Positions 51,816 to 61,475 of a stretch of DNA of 64,000 bases are shown here, in pieces. Positions within the stretch are counted from its first letter, which is position 1, and every line of letters starts with the position of its first letter. The stretch covers positions 173,558 through 237,557 of the forward strand of contig JADHMO010000002.1 in NCBI GenBank assembly GCA_016779995.1, given 5' to 3'. This stretch comes from Flavobacteriales bacterium. Lineage in GTDB: Bacteria > Bacteroidota > Bacteroidia > Flavobacteriales > UBA7312. The notes under the pieces were generated by a model. That model saw only the letters and a list, made by a program, of their open reading frames with translations. It was not told the origin of the DNA and made no database searches. Made by a program: the position numbers and the translations under genes.

Positions 51816-52994
51816 ATGTCAACAGATTTATTTCAAGCACCCGATTACTTTCAATTAGATGAGCTGCTAAATGACGAACACAAATTAGTTCGTGAAGCTG
51901 CTAGAGATTGGGTAAAGAGAGAGGTTTCACCTATCATTGAAGATAGCTGTCAGAAAGCAGAGTTTCCAAAACACCTTATTAGTGGTTTAGCTGAGATTGG
52001 TGCTTTTGGGCCTTATATTCCTGCTGAATATGGTGGTGCTGGCTTAGATCAAATTTCTTATGGTCTAATAATGCAAGAATTGGAAAGAGGTGATAGTGGT
52101 ATTCGCTCGACTGCCTCTGTTCAGTCGTCTTTAGTTATGTATCCCATTTTCAAGTATGGCAACGAAGAACAACGTCAGCGTTTTCTTCCTAAACTAGCTA
52201 GTGGCGAAATGGTGGGTTGTTTCGGACTTACTGAACCTGATTTTGGGTCAAATCCGGCAGGAATGGTAACCAACTTTAAAGATATGGGAGACCACTATCT
52301 TCTTAATGGTGCTAAGTTATGGATTTCTAATTCTCCCTTTGCTGACATTGCAATTGTCTGGGCAAAAAACGAAGAAGGACGTATTAAAGGCTTGATTGTA
52401 GAAAGAGGCATGGAAGGTTTTACCACGCCAGAAACACATAATAAATGGAGTTTAAGAGCTTCTGCAACAGGTGAATTGGTCTTTGATAATGTGAAAGTAC
52501 CTAAAGAAAATTTATTACCTAATAAAGATGGTCTTGGTGCACCCTTGGGTTGTTTGGATTCAGCACGTTATGGAATTGCATGGGGAACTATTGGTGCCGC
52601 TATGGATTGTTATGATACTGCTTTAAGGTATTCTAAACAACGTATGCAATTTGGCAAACCTATTGCAGGCTTTCAATTGCAACAGAAAAAATTAGCTGAA
52701 ATGATTACTGAAATCACTAAAGCACAATTTATTACTTGGCGATTGGGTGTTCTTAGAAATGAAGGTAGAGCAACTTCTGCACAAATTTCTATGTGCAAAA
52801 GGAATAATGTAGATATGGCATTGACTATAGCTAGAGATGCTAGACAAATGCTAGGGGGTATGGGAATTACTGGCGAATATCCTATCATGCGTCATATGAT
52901 GAACTTAGAATCGGTAGTGACTTATGAAGGAACACACGATATTCATCTCTTAATCACTGGATTAGATATTACTGGAGAAAACGCTTTTAAATAA
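51816..52994 (+). CDS. Acyl-CoA dehydrogenase, glutaryl-CoA dehydrogenase type
   Basis: 392 residues. FAD enzyme oxidising an acyl-CoA; the glutaryl-CoA dehydrogenase pattern gives crotonyl-CoA and CO2. FGPYIPAEYGGAGLDQISYG, GCFGLTEPDFGSNPAGM (about 133-149), LNGAKLWISNSPFADI, and the catalytic Glu in VVTYEGTHDIHLLITGLDIT (about 368-387). This C-terminal segment is diagnostic for GCDH over short-chain ACADs. Fits lysine/tryptophan degradation. A bidirectional terminator follows. Confidence 0.88.
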   Translation: MSTDLFQAPDYFQLDELLNDEHKLVREAARDWVKREVSPIIEDSCQKAEFPKHLISGLAEIGAFGPYIPAEYGGAGLDQISYGLIMQELERGDSGIRSTASVQSSLVMYPIFKYGNEEQRQRFLPKLASGEMVGCFGLTEPDFGSNPAGMVTNFKDMGDHYLLNGAKLWISNSPFADIAIVWAKNEEGRIKGLIVERGMEGFTTPETHNKWSLRASATGELVFDNVKVPKENLLPNKDGLGAPLGCLDSARYGIAWGTIGAAMDCYDTALRYSKQRMQFGKPIAGFQLQQKKLAEMITEITKAQFITWRLGVLRNEGRATSAQISMCKRNNVDMALTIARDARQMLGGMGITGEYPIMRHMMNLESVVTYEGTHDIHLLITGLDITGENAFK

Positions 52995-53013
52995 TAAACG
53001 CTACACATATACA

Positions 53014-53047
53014 TAAAAAAAGCTCGCTATTCGCGAGCTTTTTTTTG
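53014..53047. terminator. Bidirectional terminator between gcdH-like and nrdA
   Basis: A-run, GCTCGC, loop TATTC, GCGAGC, T-run of eight. The A- and T-runs on both sides make it usable for the plus-strand dehydrogenase and the convergent nrdA. Confidence 0.85.
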
Positions 53048-53063
53048 GTTAGCTTGGATTCTG

Positions 53064-55448
53064 TTATGAACCACAGGCAATACAATCATCAGGATTGTCT
53101 ATAGAACATGCTATAGCTTCTTCTGCTGTGTATTCTTCTTTGCCAGCTACAACTGGCTCCAACTGAGACTTGGCTTGTTTTTGTACCGTAAACTGAATAG
53201 CTTGTGTAGCTGCTTTAGTTCTTAGGTAATACATACCAGTCTTTAGACCTTTCTCCCAAGCGTAAAAATGCATAGAAGTGATTTTACCCATATTAGGTTG
53301 GTCAATAAAGAGGTTCAAGGACTGAGATTGATCAATAAAGTGACCTCTATCTGCCGACATATCAATGATGTCTTTCATCTTAATTTCCCAAACCGTCTTG
53401 TAAATCGCTTTGATATTTTCAGGAATGGAATCAATAGCTTGGATAGAACCATTTGCTTTTATGATTTCATTTTTCATTTCATCGTTCCATAATCCTAGCC
53501 TTACTAAGTCAAGTAGTAGATGCTTATTAACAACTACAAACTCTCCGGATAGTACACGACGTGTGTATATGTTAGAGGTATAAGGCTCAAAGCATTCGTT
53601 GTTACCTAATATTTGAGAAGTTGAAGCCGTAGGCATTGGCGCAAGTAGTAAACTATTACGCACGCCGTGCTCTTTAATTTGTGTTCTGAGTTCACCCCAT
53701 GCCCAACGACCACTGAGGTCTTCATCTTTCTTACCCCAAAGGTTGTGCTGGAATAAGCCTTGAGAAATTGGCGAACCTTCATAGGTTTGATATGCCCCTT
53801 CCTCTTTAGCTGTTTCCATAGATGATGTTAGAGCAGCAAAGTAAATCGTCTCAAAAATTTCTTCGTTCAAGGCTTTAGCTTCGGCTGAGTCAAACGGTAA
53901 ACGTAGCTTGATAAATGTATCGGCTAATCCTTGCACACCTAAACCAACGGGTCTATGACGCATATTAGAGTTTTTAGCCTCAGCAACAGGATAATAATTT
54001 CTATCAATTACCTTGTTCAGATTTTTAGTAATAACACGTGTTATTTTGTATAATTTTTCGTGATCAAAAGTATTGGTATCCTCGTCGATGTACATCGGCA
54101 AAGCGATAGATGCTAAGTTACATACAGCTACTTCATCTGGTGCGGTGTACTCAATAATTTCAGTGCATAAATTAGAAGAGCGAATCGTACCTAAGTTTTT
54201 CTGATTAGATTTTTCGTTACAAGCGTCTTTGTACAACATGTATGGTGTTCCCGTTTCTACTTGAGATTCTACTACTTTTTCCCATAACTCACGAGCACGG
54301 ATGGTCTTTCTTCCTTTGCCTGCTTTCTCGTATTTTTTGTAGAGTTTTTCAAAGTCTTTACCATAAGTATCGGCTAGACCAGGACATTCGTTTGGACACA
54401 TTAAAGTCCATTCGGCATCTTCTTTGACACGTTGCATGAACAAGTCTGGCGTCCATAGAGCAAAGAATAAATCTCTAGCTCTCATTTCTTCTTTACCATG
54501 GTTTTTTCTTAGATCTAAAAACTCAAATACATCGGCGTGCCATGGCTCAAGATAAATAGCAAAAGAACCTTTTCTTTTCCCTCCACCTTGATCAACATAA
54601 CGTGCTGTATCATTGAACACTCTTAGCATTGGCACAATACCGTTCGAAGTTCCGTTTGTGCCTCTAATGTACGAACCAGTAGCTCTCACATTGTGAATGC
54701 TTAGCCCTATACCACCTGCTGATTGGGATATCTTAGCGCACTGCTTAAGGGTGTCATAAATACCTTCGATACTATCATCTTTCATTGTCAATAAGAAACA
54801 AGAAGACATTTGTGGTTTTGGAGTACCTGCGTTGAATAATGTAGGTGTAGCATGAGTGAAGTATTTTTGAGACATCAGCTCATAAGTTTCAATAGCCGAT
54901 TGAATATCTTCTTTGTGAATACCTATAGCTACACGCATTAGCATATGCTGTGGGCGTTCTGCTATCTTGCCATTAAGACGGAGAAGGTATGAACGTTCTA
55001 ACGTTTTGAAACCAAAATAGTCGTATCCGAAATCTCTGTCATAAATGATAGTAGAATCCAATAACTCAGCATTCTTGTTTATGATGTTGATAACGTCGTC
55101 TGCAATGAGAGGGGCTTTTTTACCGGTCTTAGGATTTACAAAATCGTATAAATCTTTCATTGTTTCTGAAAAGGATTTTTTGGTATCCTTGTGAAGGTTA
55201 GAAACTGAAATCCTAGATGCTAATAGTGCATAATCTGGGTGACGGGTAGTCATAGATGCCGATACTTCTGCCGCTAAATTATCCAGCTCTGATGTAGTAA
55301 CACCTTCATAAATACCTTCAATAACTTTCATTGCTACTGCGGTAGGGTCCACCAAATCGCTAAAGCCATAACATAACTTCTGAATACGGGCTGTAATTTT
55401 ATCAAACTTTACAGCCTCTTTTCGACCATCTCTTTTTAATACAAACAT
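53064..55448 (-). CDS. nrdA: Ribonucleoside-diphosphate reductase alpha subunit (class I)
   Basis: 794 residues. Reduces ribonucleotides with the NrdB radical. N-terminal ATP-cone ([22 protein letters not shown] ..., 1-90), catalytic core with [17 protein letters not shown] (about 205), [26 protein letters not shown] (about 425), [17 protein letters not shown] and the C-terminal redox pair CIACGS. Full length. It lies downstream of nrdB with a 31-nt gap and is probably in the same transcript. Confidence 0.96.
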   Translation of the reverse strand: MFVLKRDGRKEAVKFDKITARIQKLCYGFSDLVDPTAVAMKVIEGIYEGVTTSELDNLAAEVSASMTTRHPDYALLASRISVSNLHKDTKKSFSETMKDLYDFVNPKTGKKAPLIADDVINIINKNAELLDSTIIYDRDFGYDYFGFKTLERSYLLRLNGKIAERPQHMLMRVAIGIHKEDIQSAIETYELMSQKYFTHATPTLFNAGTPKPQMSSCFLLTMKDDSIEGIYDTLKQCAKISQSAGGIGLSIHNVRATGSYIRGTNGTSNGIVPMLRVFNDTARYVDQGGGKRKGSFAIYLEPWHADVFEFLDLRKNHGKEEMRARDLFFALWTPDLFMQRVKEDAEWTLMCPNECPGLADTYGKDFEKLYKKYEKAGKGRKTIRARELWEKVVESQVETGTPYMLYKDACNEKSNQKNLGTIRSSNLCTEIIEYTAPDEVAVCNLASIALPMYIDEDTNTFDHEKLYKITRVITKNLNKVIDRNYYPVAEAKNSNMRHRPVGLGVQGLADTFIKLRLPFDSAEAKALNEEIFETIYFAALTSSMETAKEEGAYQTYEGSPISQGLFQHNLWGKKDEDLSGRWAWGELRTQIKEHGVRNSLLLAPMPTASTSQILGNNECFEPYTSNIYTRRVLSGEFVVVNKHLLLDLVRLGLWNDEMKNEIIKANGSIQAIDSIPENIKAIYKTVWEIKMKDIIDMSADRGHFIDQSQSLNLFIDQPNMGKITSMHFYAWEKGLKTGMYYLRTKAATQAIQFTVQKQAKSQLEPVVAGKEEYTAEEAIACSIDNPDDCIACGS

Positions 55449-55479
55449 AAATTCACTGTTTTACTCGTTAAGTAATATT

Positions 55480-56463
55480 TTAAAAATCATCATCAAATGA
55501 GAAGGTGTCTTTGGAGTCATTGCTATCGCTTAAAACACCTGCTTTTTGATAATCTCCCACTCTTTTTTCAAAGAAATTTGTCTTTCCTTCTAAAGAAATC
55601 ATTTCCATGAAGTCAAATGGATTTTCTGAGTTGTATACTTTTTCACAACCTAACTCGACAAGTAGGCGATCCGTTACAAACTCTAAATATTTGGTCATTA
55701 AATCTGAGTTCATACCGATAAGTTTAACCGGTAAAGATTCAACGATAAATTCTCTTTCTATATTCAAGGCATCAACGATAATTTCTTTGATGCGTTCTTT
55801 TGGCACCTTGTTGATAAGGTGATTGTTGTGTAGGTGACATGCAAAGTCACAGTGCAAACCTTCGTCTCTACTAATTAATTCATTAGAAAACGTCAGTCCA
55901 GGCATTAGTCCTCTTTTCTTTAACCAGAAAATAGAACAGAAAGAACCTGAGAAGAAGATCCCTTCCACTGCTGCAAAGGCAACTAGTCGCTCTGCAAATG
56001 AATCACTTTCAATCCATTTTATAGCCCACTCTGCTTTCTTTTTAATGGCGTCAAAGTGTTCTATGGCAGTAAACAATTTGTTTCTTTCTTGCTTGTCCTT
56101 AATGTAGGTGTCAATGAGTAATGAGTAGGTTTCTGAATGGATATTTTCCATCATAATTTGGAAGCCGTAGAAAAACTTAGCTTCAGTGTACTGTACTTCA
56201 TTAACAAAGTTCTCAGCTAAATTTTCATTAACAATACCATCACTAGCTGCAAAAAAAGCTAAAATGTGCTTTATGAAATAACGTTCGTCGTCGTTAAGCT
56301 TTGAATCCCAGTCTACTAAATCTTGATGCAAATCAATTTCTTCAGCCGTCCAAAAACTAGCTTCTTGCTTTTTATACCATTGCCAAATATCGTCATGTTG
56401 TATAGGAAATAAAACGTAGCGATTAGCGTTTTCTTGCAAGATAGGTTCTGTAGCGTTTGCCAT
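55480..56463 (-). CDS. nrdB: Ribonucleoside-diphosphate reductase beta subunit
   Basis: 327 residues. Holds the di-iron/tyrosyl-radical site: [15 protein letters not shown] (Asp/Glu ligand about 42), [32 protein letters not shown] (Glu, His and the Tyr radical region), and [20 protein letters not shown] (second Glu/His pair). The C-terminus SFDDDF is the NrdA-binding tail. First in the nrdB-nrdA unit; a hairpin lies in its 5' leader. Confidence 0.96.
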   Translation of the reverse strand: MANATEPILQENANRYVLFPIQHDDIWQWYKKQEASFWTAEEIDLHQDLVDWDSKLNDDERYFIKHILAFFAASDGIVNENLAENFVNEVQYTEAKFFYGFQIMMENIHSETYSLLIDTYIKDKQERNKLFTAIEHFDAIKKKAEWAIKWIESDSFAERLVAFAAVEGIFFSGSFCSIFWLKKRGLMPGLTFSNELISRDEGLHCDFACHLHNNHLINKVPKERIKEIIVDALNIEREFIVESLPVKLIGMNSDLMTKYLEFVTDRLLVELGCEKVYNSENPFDFMEMISLEGKTNFFEKRVGDYQKAGVLSDSNDSKDTFSFDDDF

Positions 56464-56495
56464 TAGTGTTCAAAATTTAGCGAAAGGAGTTCCTA

Positions 56496-56514
56496 GAGAA
56501 GATTCTATCTTCTC
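56496..56514 (-). promoter_or_regulatory. Stem-loop in the nrdB 5' leader
   Basis: GAGAAGAT-TCT-ATCTTCTC is a perfect 8-bp inverted repeat 33 nt before the nrdB start. It may form an RNA hairpin or bind a dimeric repressor. It does not resemble the NrdR box, and no terminator T-run follows on the minus strand. Confidence 0.5.
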
Positions 56515-56829
56515 CACCTCTCTGGTTAACTTTATAAATTGTTGGGATTTACTCCAAAACTGCTATTTCAATTGTAAAATTGAGTTACTCGAACGACAAT
56601 TTTATTGAATTAGCCGACAACAAATGTTTCAAAAAAAATAATGGAAAGCAATTCAATTTTATTCACAATAATTTCAAGTTTTTAACACTACTTCAAATTT
56701 TTGGATTCAAAATTTTTGGCCATACTCAAGGGATTTATTTTTTTTTATTTTCTCAACTTTTTTTTAAAAAAATAATGAACGTCAATTCACAATTTTAATT
56801 TTTAAAAGTTGATTATTGTTAAAAATAAT
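56515..56829. other. AT-rich non-coding gap between nrdB and DUF3109 gene
   Basis: About 315 bp of very AT-rich sequence with long T- and A-runs (about 56725-56775) and repeated AATTCAATTTTATT-like words. It presumably contains the nrdB promoter, but I find no clear TAnnTTTG box on the minus strand. No RNA gene or DnaA box is evident, and no convincing gene. Confidence 0.5.
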
Positions 56830-57402
56830 TTATTCCTTTTTTAACAAACGAGCCGCTTCGGATAATTGGTCAAACCACTCTACACCATAACTTCTAACAA
56901 GTGGTTCTTTCAAAAAACGGTAAACTGGGACTTGTAATTTTTGTCCACATTCACAGGCCGGTTGGCAAATATCAATAGACTCATAATTAACAGCCTCAAA
57001 ATCTCTGTACTTCTTTACTCTAATCGGAAAAAGGTGACAAGAGATGGGTTTTTTAAATTCTATTTTACCATCATTATACGCTTGTTCTATGCTACATTTA
57101 GCCGTCCCATCTTGGTCAAAAGAAACAAAAGCACACTCTTTGTTATTGATTAAAGCTGTGGTATTATCGCCATCAGCATCTACTACATACATACCTTGTT
57201 GCTCTATAGCCGTTATGCCTTCTTGACGCATGTAAGGTTTTACTTCATCAAAAATTTTAGAAAGAACATCTAGCTCGTCGTCAGCTAGTGGAGCACCAGC
57301 ATCACCTTCAACACAACAAGCTCCTTTGCATGCTGACAAATCACAAACAAATTGCTTTTCAAAGACATCAAAAGAAACAATTTTATCCTCCACCTGAACC
57401 AT
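56830..57402 (-). CDS. DUF3109 family cysteine-rich protein
   Basis: 190 residues from MVQVEDKIVSFDVFEKQF. A -7 box 4 nt upstream fixes this start against an earlier in-frame ATG at 57426. Family hallmarks: FVCDLSACKGACCVEGDAG (Cys cluster, about 17-35), CHLFPIRVKKYRDFEAVNYE, and CQPACECGQ. The conserved Cys suggest metal (Fe-S or Zn) binding. The precise function is unknown. Divergent from glyS. Confidence 0.85.
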   Translation of the reverse strand: MVQVEDKIVSFDVFEKQFVCDLSACKGACCVEGDAGAPLADDELDVLSKIFDEVKPYMRQEGITAIEQQGMYVVDADGDNTTALINNKECAFVSFDQDGTAKCSIEQAYNDGKIEFKKPISCHLFPIRVKKYRDFEAVNYESIDICQPACECGQKLQVPVYRFLKEPLVRSYGVEWFDQLSEAARLLKKE

Positions 57403-57406
57403 ATAA

Positions 57407-57414
57407 CAAAGATA
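57407..57414 (-). promoter_or_regulatory. -7 box of the DUF3109 gene
   Basis: Reads TATCTTTG on the minus strand, ends 4 nt before the ATG at 57402. Another candidate leaderless start. Confidence 0.6.
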
Positions 57415-57448
57415 ACGAAACAGCATGTAATAATGTAACGAATATGTT

Positions 57449-57456
57449 TATTTTTG
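57449..57456 (+). promoter_or_regulatory. -7 box of glyS
   Basis: TATTTTTG fits TAnnTTTG, ends 4 nt before the glyS ATG. With the DUF3109 box it makes a compact divergent pair in a 58-bp gap. Confidence 0.6.
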
Positions 57457-57460
57457 CGAC

Positions 57461-58975
57461 ATGGCAAATTATGAAGAAGTGTTTAAGAAAGTAGTCGCTC
57501 ATGCGAAAGAGTATGGTTTTATTTTTCAGTCGAGTGAACTTTATGACGGTCTAGCTGCGGTATACGATTATGGTCCGAATGGCGTAGAGCTAAAAAATAA
57601 TATTCGCAACTATTGGTGGAAGTCAATGGTTAATATGAACGATAATATAGTAGGCTTAGATTCTGCTATTTTTATGCACCCCACCACATGGAAAGCCTCC
57701 GGTCATGTTGATGCCTTTAACGATCCATTGATTGACAACAAAGATTCTAAAAAGAGATATCGTGCCGATGTTCTTATTGAAGAGCATGTAGCTAAAATAG
57801 AGGCTAAGATTGAAAAAGAAGTCAATAAAGCCGCCAAGCGTTTTGGCGATAGTTTTGATGAAGAACAATTCGTTTCTACAAATCCTAGGGTGGTTGGCTA
57901 CAAAGAAAAATGCTCCTCAATTATGCAACGTTTTGCCCAAGCTATGAGCGACAATGACTTGGCAGATGTCAAAGCACTTATTGAAGAATTAGGTATTGTA
58001 TGCCCTGTTTCAGGCACAAAAAATTGGACCGATGTGCGTCAATTTAACCTGATGTTTAAAACACAAATGGGTTCTACTGCCGATGGGGCGACAGATTTAT
58101 ACCTCAGGCCAGAAACGGCTCAAGGTATATTTGTCAACTTCCTCAATGTGCAGAAAACAGCCCGTATGAAATTGCCTTTTGGTATTGCTCAAACTGGTAA
58201 AGCTTTCAGAAATGAAATAGTAGCTCGACAGTTTATCTTTCGGATGCGAGAGTTTGAACAAATGGAAATGCAGTTTTTTGTAAGACCAGGCGAAGAAATG
58301 AAATGGTACGAACATTGGAAAGAAAGCCGCATGCAGTGGCACCTCAGCTTAGGAATTGATAAAGAAAATTTTCGTTTTCACGACCACGACAATTTAGCCC
58401 ACTACGCTAATGCCGCTTGTGATATTGAGTTTAAGTTTCCATTTGGATTTAAAGAGTTGGAGGGTATTCACTCTAGAACAGATTTTGATTTGAAAAGTCA
58501 TCAAGAACATTCTGGAAGAAAAGTGCAATACTTTGACCCTGAAATTAATGAAAGTTATGTGCCTTATGTGGTAGAAACGTCTATTGGACTAGACCGCATG
58601 TTTTTAACTATACTAAGTCATTCGTATCATGAGGAAGAAGTCAATGGTGAAAATAGATTAGTGCTGAATATTCCGCCCATGTTATCGCCAGTCAAAGCCG
58701 CTGTATTGCCACTGACTAAAAAAGACGGTTTGCCAGAAAAGGCCAAAGAAATTTTGAAGTCCTTGCAATACGATTTCAATTGTCAATACGAAGAAAAAGA
58801 CTCCATAGGAAAACGTTACAGACGCCAAGACGCTATCGGAACACCATATTGCATTACGGTAGATCACCAAAGTTTAGAAGACCAAACGGTTACCCTTCGT
58901 GATAGAGATACTATGCAACAAGAACGTATTGCTATTGAGCAGTTACACAGTCTTATTTCAAAGAAAGTGGGCTAG
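57461..58975 (+). CDS. glyS: Glycyl-tRNA synthetase (class II dimeric type)
   Basis: 504 residues. Charges tRNA-Gly. AVYDYGPNGVELKNNI near 29-44, class II motif 2 (GKAFRNEIVARQFIFRMREF about 246-265), motif 3 (SIGLDRMFLTILSH about 374-387), and the anticodon-binding domain with RYRRQDAIGTPYCITVDHQ. This is the eukaryote/archaeal-like alpha2 form, not the alpha2beta2 E. coli type. The restriction-modification cassette follows. Confidence 0.95.
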   Translation: MANYEEVFKKVVAHAKEYGFIFQSSELYDGLAAVYDYGPNGVELKNNIRNYWWKSMVNMNDNIVGLDSAIFMHPTTWKASGHVDAFNDPLIDNKDSKKRYRADVLIEEHVAKIEAKIEKEVNKAAKRFGDSFDEEQFVSTNPRVVGYKEKCSSIMQRFAQAMSDNDLADVKALIEELGIVCPVSGTKNWTDVRQFNLMFKTQMGSTADGATDLYLRPETAQGIFVNFLNVQKTARMKLPFGIAQTGKAFRNEIVARQFIFRMREFEQMEMQFFVRPGEEMKWYEHWKESRMQWHLSLGIDKENFRFHDHDNLAHYANAACDIEFKFPFGFKELEGIHSRTDFDLKSHQEHSGRKVQYFDPEINESYVPYVVETSIGLDRMFLTILSHSYHEEEVNGENRLVLNIPPMLSPVKAAVLPLTKKDGLPEKAKEILKSLQYDFNCQYEEKDSIGKRYRRQDAIGTPYCITVDHQSLEDQTVTLRDRDTMQQERIAIEQLHSLISKKVG

Positions 58976-58997
58976 AATCGTGAATTAAATTAGCTTT

Positions 58998-59011
58998 AGT
59001 TTCTTGAAACT
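58998..59011 (+). repeat. Perfect palindrome after glyS
   Basis: AGTTTCTTGAAACT, 23 nt after the glyS stop, followed by TTATGTTTTG. It may be a weak terminator. It marks the start of the 170-bp non-coding flank of the restriction-modification cassette. Confidence 0.4.
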
Positions 59012-59160
59012 TTATGTTTTGTACGCAAGCTGAAAAAAGCCACTGCACGTTCAAGCACATTTCATTTTGCTCTTACCTCACATAATAAAAAGAGTTTTCA
59101 CTTCCCCACCGCCACCCGAAAAAAGTCGACTATATTGATTGAAAATTGAAAAGAAAGCGA

Positions 59161-59168
59161 TATTTTTG
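59161..59168 (+). promoter_or_regulatory. -7 box of the restriction-modification operon
   Basis: TATTTTTG fits TAnnTTTG. It overlaps the operator at 59166-59182 and ends 7 nt before the first possible ATG (59176), so a bound controller would block the promoter. Confidence 0.6.
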
Positions 59169-59182
59169 TCAAAATATGACAA
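59166..59182. promoter_or_regulatory. Operator-like inverted repeat of the controller gene
   Basis: TTGTCA-AAATA-TGACAA, perfect 6-bp arms with a 5-nt spacer, overlapping the 3' end of the -7 box and the first ATG. Its position and symmetry resemble C-boxes, where controller proteins of type II systems regulate their own operon. Confidence 0.6.
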
Positions 59183-59187
59183 GTCTT

Positions 59188-59502
59188 ATGAAAACAACAT
59201 TTGGAGAATACATAAGAGAATTAAGAACAGATAATGAGCTGACTCTGACTCAACTTGCTGCTAAATTAAATTTAGATAGTGCTAACTTGAGCAAGATAGA
59301 AAATAATAAACGGGATTTTGACAAAAAGAGATTACCACTCTTGGCTAAAATTTTTGATTTAAATCTAACGGATTTGGAGAATGAATACATTTCTGACCAG
59401 CTCGGAAAACAAATTTATGAATACAACTGCTCGAAACAGCTTTTAAAAATTGCGGAAGCTAAAGCAGAATACAGAAGAACCTTAAAACAAAAAGCAATAT
59501 GA
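59188..59502 (+). CDS. XRE-type controller protein of the RM system
   Basis: 104 residues from MKTTFGEYIRELR; the ATG at 59176 gives 108 residues and is also possible. HTH_3 helix-turn-helix at about 5-60: LTLTQLAAKLNLDSANLSKI, then ENNKR. A larger than usual controller: typical C proteins have about 80 residues, and the extra C-terminal helix is Lys/Glu-rich (SKQLLKIAEAKAEYRRTL). Overlaps the methyltransferase start by 4 nt (ATGA). A role in delayed expression of the endonuclease is inferred from context. Confidence 0.82.
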   Translation: MKTTFGEYIRELRTDNELTLTQLAAKLNLDSANLSKIENNKRDFDKKRLPLLAKIFDLNLTDLENEYISDQLGKQIYEYNCSKQLLKIAEAKAEYRRTLKQKAI

Positions 59503-60530
59503 ATATAGTATCATTTTTTGCAGGTGCAGGTGGACTTGACCTTGGATTTGAACAAGCAGGATTTAATGTTGTTTGGGCAAACGAATATGATAAAGAAATT
59601 TGGGAAACCTACGAAAAGAACCATAAAAACACTGAATTAGACAGGCGAAGTATTGTTAATATTAAAGAGGAAGATGTTCCTGAATGTGATGGAATTATTG
59701 GGGGCCCACCTTGCCAAAGTTGGAGCGAAGCAGGTGCATTAAGAGGAATCAACGATAAAAGAGGACAACTTTTTTTCGACTTTATTAGGATTTTAGAAGC
59801 AAAGCAACCCAAGTTCTTTTTAGCAGAAAATGTTAGTGGTATGCTTTTGCCGCGACACAAAGACGCTTTGCAGAATATAAAAGAAATGTTTAAAAATGCA
59901 GGTTATGAATTATCATTTCAGCTTTTAAACGCTTTTGATTATAACGTGCCACAAGATAGAAAGCGAGTGTTTTTTATAGGTATTAGAAAAGATTTAGGCT
60001 TTAAGTTTGAGTTCCCAACAACTACTTTCCCAAAAATATCTCTAGAAGAAGCAATAAGTGATTTGCAAGAAGGTGTACTACCAGCTTTAGAGTATAATAA
60101 GACAAATGGTGATAACTGCTCAACTCCTAATCACGAATATATGATTGGAAATTTCTCAACTATTTTTATGTCAAGAAATCGTGTTAGAAGTTGGGACGAA
60201 CAATCATTTACTATTCAAGCAGGTGGAAGACACGCACCAATTCACCCACAAGCACCAAAAATGAAATTTATTGAGCAGAATAAAAGAATCTTTGTTCCAG
60301 GAAAAGAACACTTGTATAGAAGATTAAGTATTAGGGAGTGTGCAAGAATTCAAACTTTTCCTGATAACTTTATATTTCACTACGACAGGGTAGCTGCGGG
60401 TTACAAAATGATAGGTAATGCAGTTCCAGTAAATCTTGCAAAATTTTTAGCTGAAAGCATAAAAGTGCAAATCGAAACACGAACAGTTAAGGAAACTGTA
60501 AAACAGAGTAAAGAATTAGAAACAGTATGA
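59499..60530 (+). CDS. DNA (cytosine-5)-methyltransferase, HaeIII-like (predicted GGCC)
   Basis: 343 residues. Motif I SFFAGAGGLDLGFEQAGF (5-22), motif IV GGPPCQSWSEAG with catalytic Cys 72, motif VI AENVSGM, motif VIII QDRKRVFFIG, the target-recognition region (NHEYMIGNFSTIFMSRNRVR and FTIQAGGRHAPIHPQAP), motif IX RECARIQTFPDNFIFHY, and motif X GYKMIGNAVPVNLA. The recognition segment resembles that of M.HaeIII very closely, so GGCC methylation is predicted. Protects the host DNA from the adjacent endonuclease. Confidence 0.9.
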   Translation: MNIVSFFAGAGGLDLGFEQAGFNVVWANEYDKEIWETYEKNHKNTELDRRSIVNIKEEDVPECDGIIGGPPCQSWSEAGALRGINDKRGQLFFDFIRILEAKQPKFFLAENVSGMLLPRHKDALQNIKEMFKNAGYELSFQLLNAFDYNVPQDRKRVFFIGIRKDLGFKFEFPTTTFPKISLEEAISDLQEGVLPALEYNKTNGDNCSTPNHEYMIGNFSTIFMSRNRVRSWDEQSFTIQAGGRHAPIHPQAPKMKFIEQNKRIFVPGKEHLYRRLSIRECARIQTFPDNFIFHYDRVAAGYKMIGNAVPVNLAKFLAESIKVQIETRTVKETVKQSKELETV

Positions 60531-61417
60531 CCAATATTTTAGAAGCTATTCACAACATTGTAAATCATAAAAATTTTGCAATTAGGGAGTTTTATTCAGG
60601 AAGAAATAGAGCTAACAGTATGGGAGACGCTCTCGAAAATTATGTCAAAGATGCATTTGCAGATACATTTCAAACAAACAATGAACTGTCTCGTTTAGAG
60701 ACTTACAACGAAAAATTTTCTTGGTTAGGTTCTCAAAACAATCCACCTGACATAATGATTAAAGGTGGTGATGCAATCGAAGTTAAGAAAACTCAAAGTG
60801 CAAATAGTAGTTTAGCACTTAACAGCAGTTACCCAAAATCTGATTTACGACATACAAGCCCAATGATTACAAGTGAATGCAAGACTTGTGAAGAATGGAC
60901 AATTAAAGATTTGATATATTGTGTTGGTCATACTTCAGATACAAATTTGAATTCATTATGGCTGGTTTACGGAAGTATTTATGCTGCCAAACACGAAACT
61001 TATCGAAGAATAAAAACAACTATTTCTGAAGGAATTAAAGAAATTCCAGATGTTATTTTTTCGGAAACCAAAGAACTAGGAAGAGTCAATCAAGTAGACC
61101 CTTTGGGCATAACTAATTTGAGGATTAGAGGAATGTGGCAAATTGAAAATCCAAGAAAAGTTTTCAACTACCTCCACGAACCAACATATAAGGAATTTGA
61201 ACTGATATGTATAATTCCTGATGAAAAATATAATAGCTTTCCTGAAAGTAGTAGAACTAAAATTGAAGGAATTACAGAAAATGGTTTTAGTGTAGAAAAC
61301 AAAAAAGTGAAAGACCCAAACAATCCAGCAAATTTATTGGATTGTAAACTGATAAAATTAAGTGTACAGCCAACGCAATGTTCAATCACATTACAATCCT
61401 CTTTCCTGCGGTTATAA
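60527..61417 (+). CDS. NgoPII-like type II restriction endonuclease (predicted GGCC)
   Basis: 296 residues. PD-(D/E)xK core in QNNPPDIMIKGGDAIEVKKT: Asp 75, Glu 85, Lys 87. Further family-like segments are LALNSSYPKSDL, IKDLIYCVGHTSD, LWLVYGSIYAA and RVNQVDPLGITNLRIRGMW, which I recognise from the NgoPII group (GGCC cutters). This agrees with the HaeIII-like methyltransferase. Start overlaps the methyltransferase stop by 4 nt. AT-rich like the rest of the cassette. No frameshift is seen, so an active enzyme is plausible. Confidence 0.85.
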   Translation: MTNILEAIHNIVNHKNFAIREFYSGRNRANSMGDALENYVKDAFADTFQTNNELSRLETYNEKFSWLGSQNNPPDIMIKGGDAIEVKKTQSANSSLALNSSYPKSDLRHTSPMITSECKTCEEWTIKDLIYCVGHTSDTNLNSLWLVYGSIYAAKHETYRRIKTTISEGIKEIPDVIFSETKELGRVNQVDPLGITNLRIRGMWQIENPRKVFNYLHEPTYKEFELICIIPDEKYNSFPESSRTKIEGITENGFSVENKKVKDPNNPANLLDCKLIKLSVQPTQCSITLQSSFLRL

Positions 61418-61475
61418 AGAGCTTTCACACCAACGCTAACGGACTGAAAAACTGATAAGAAAGGTGTAACTTAAT

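Noticed and set aside
56580..56798. 72-codon open frame in the nrdB upstream gap
   Set aside because: Starts with TTG, is made of Phe/Asn/Lys runs from AT-rich DNA, and has no promoter or neighbour support.
59701..59720. Possible avoidance of GGCC because of the restriction system
   Set aside because: GGCC is easily found in the window (for example 59701-59710 and in tRNA-Ser). No avoidance is apparent without counting.
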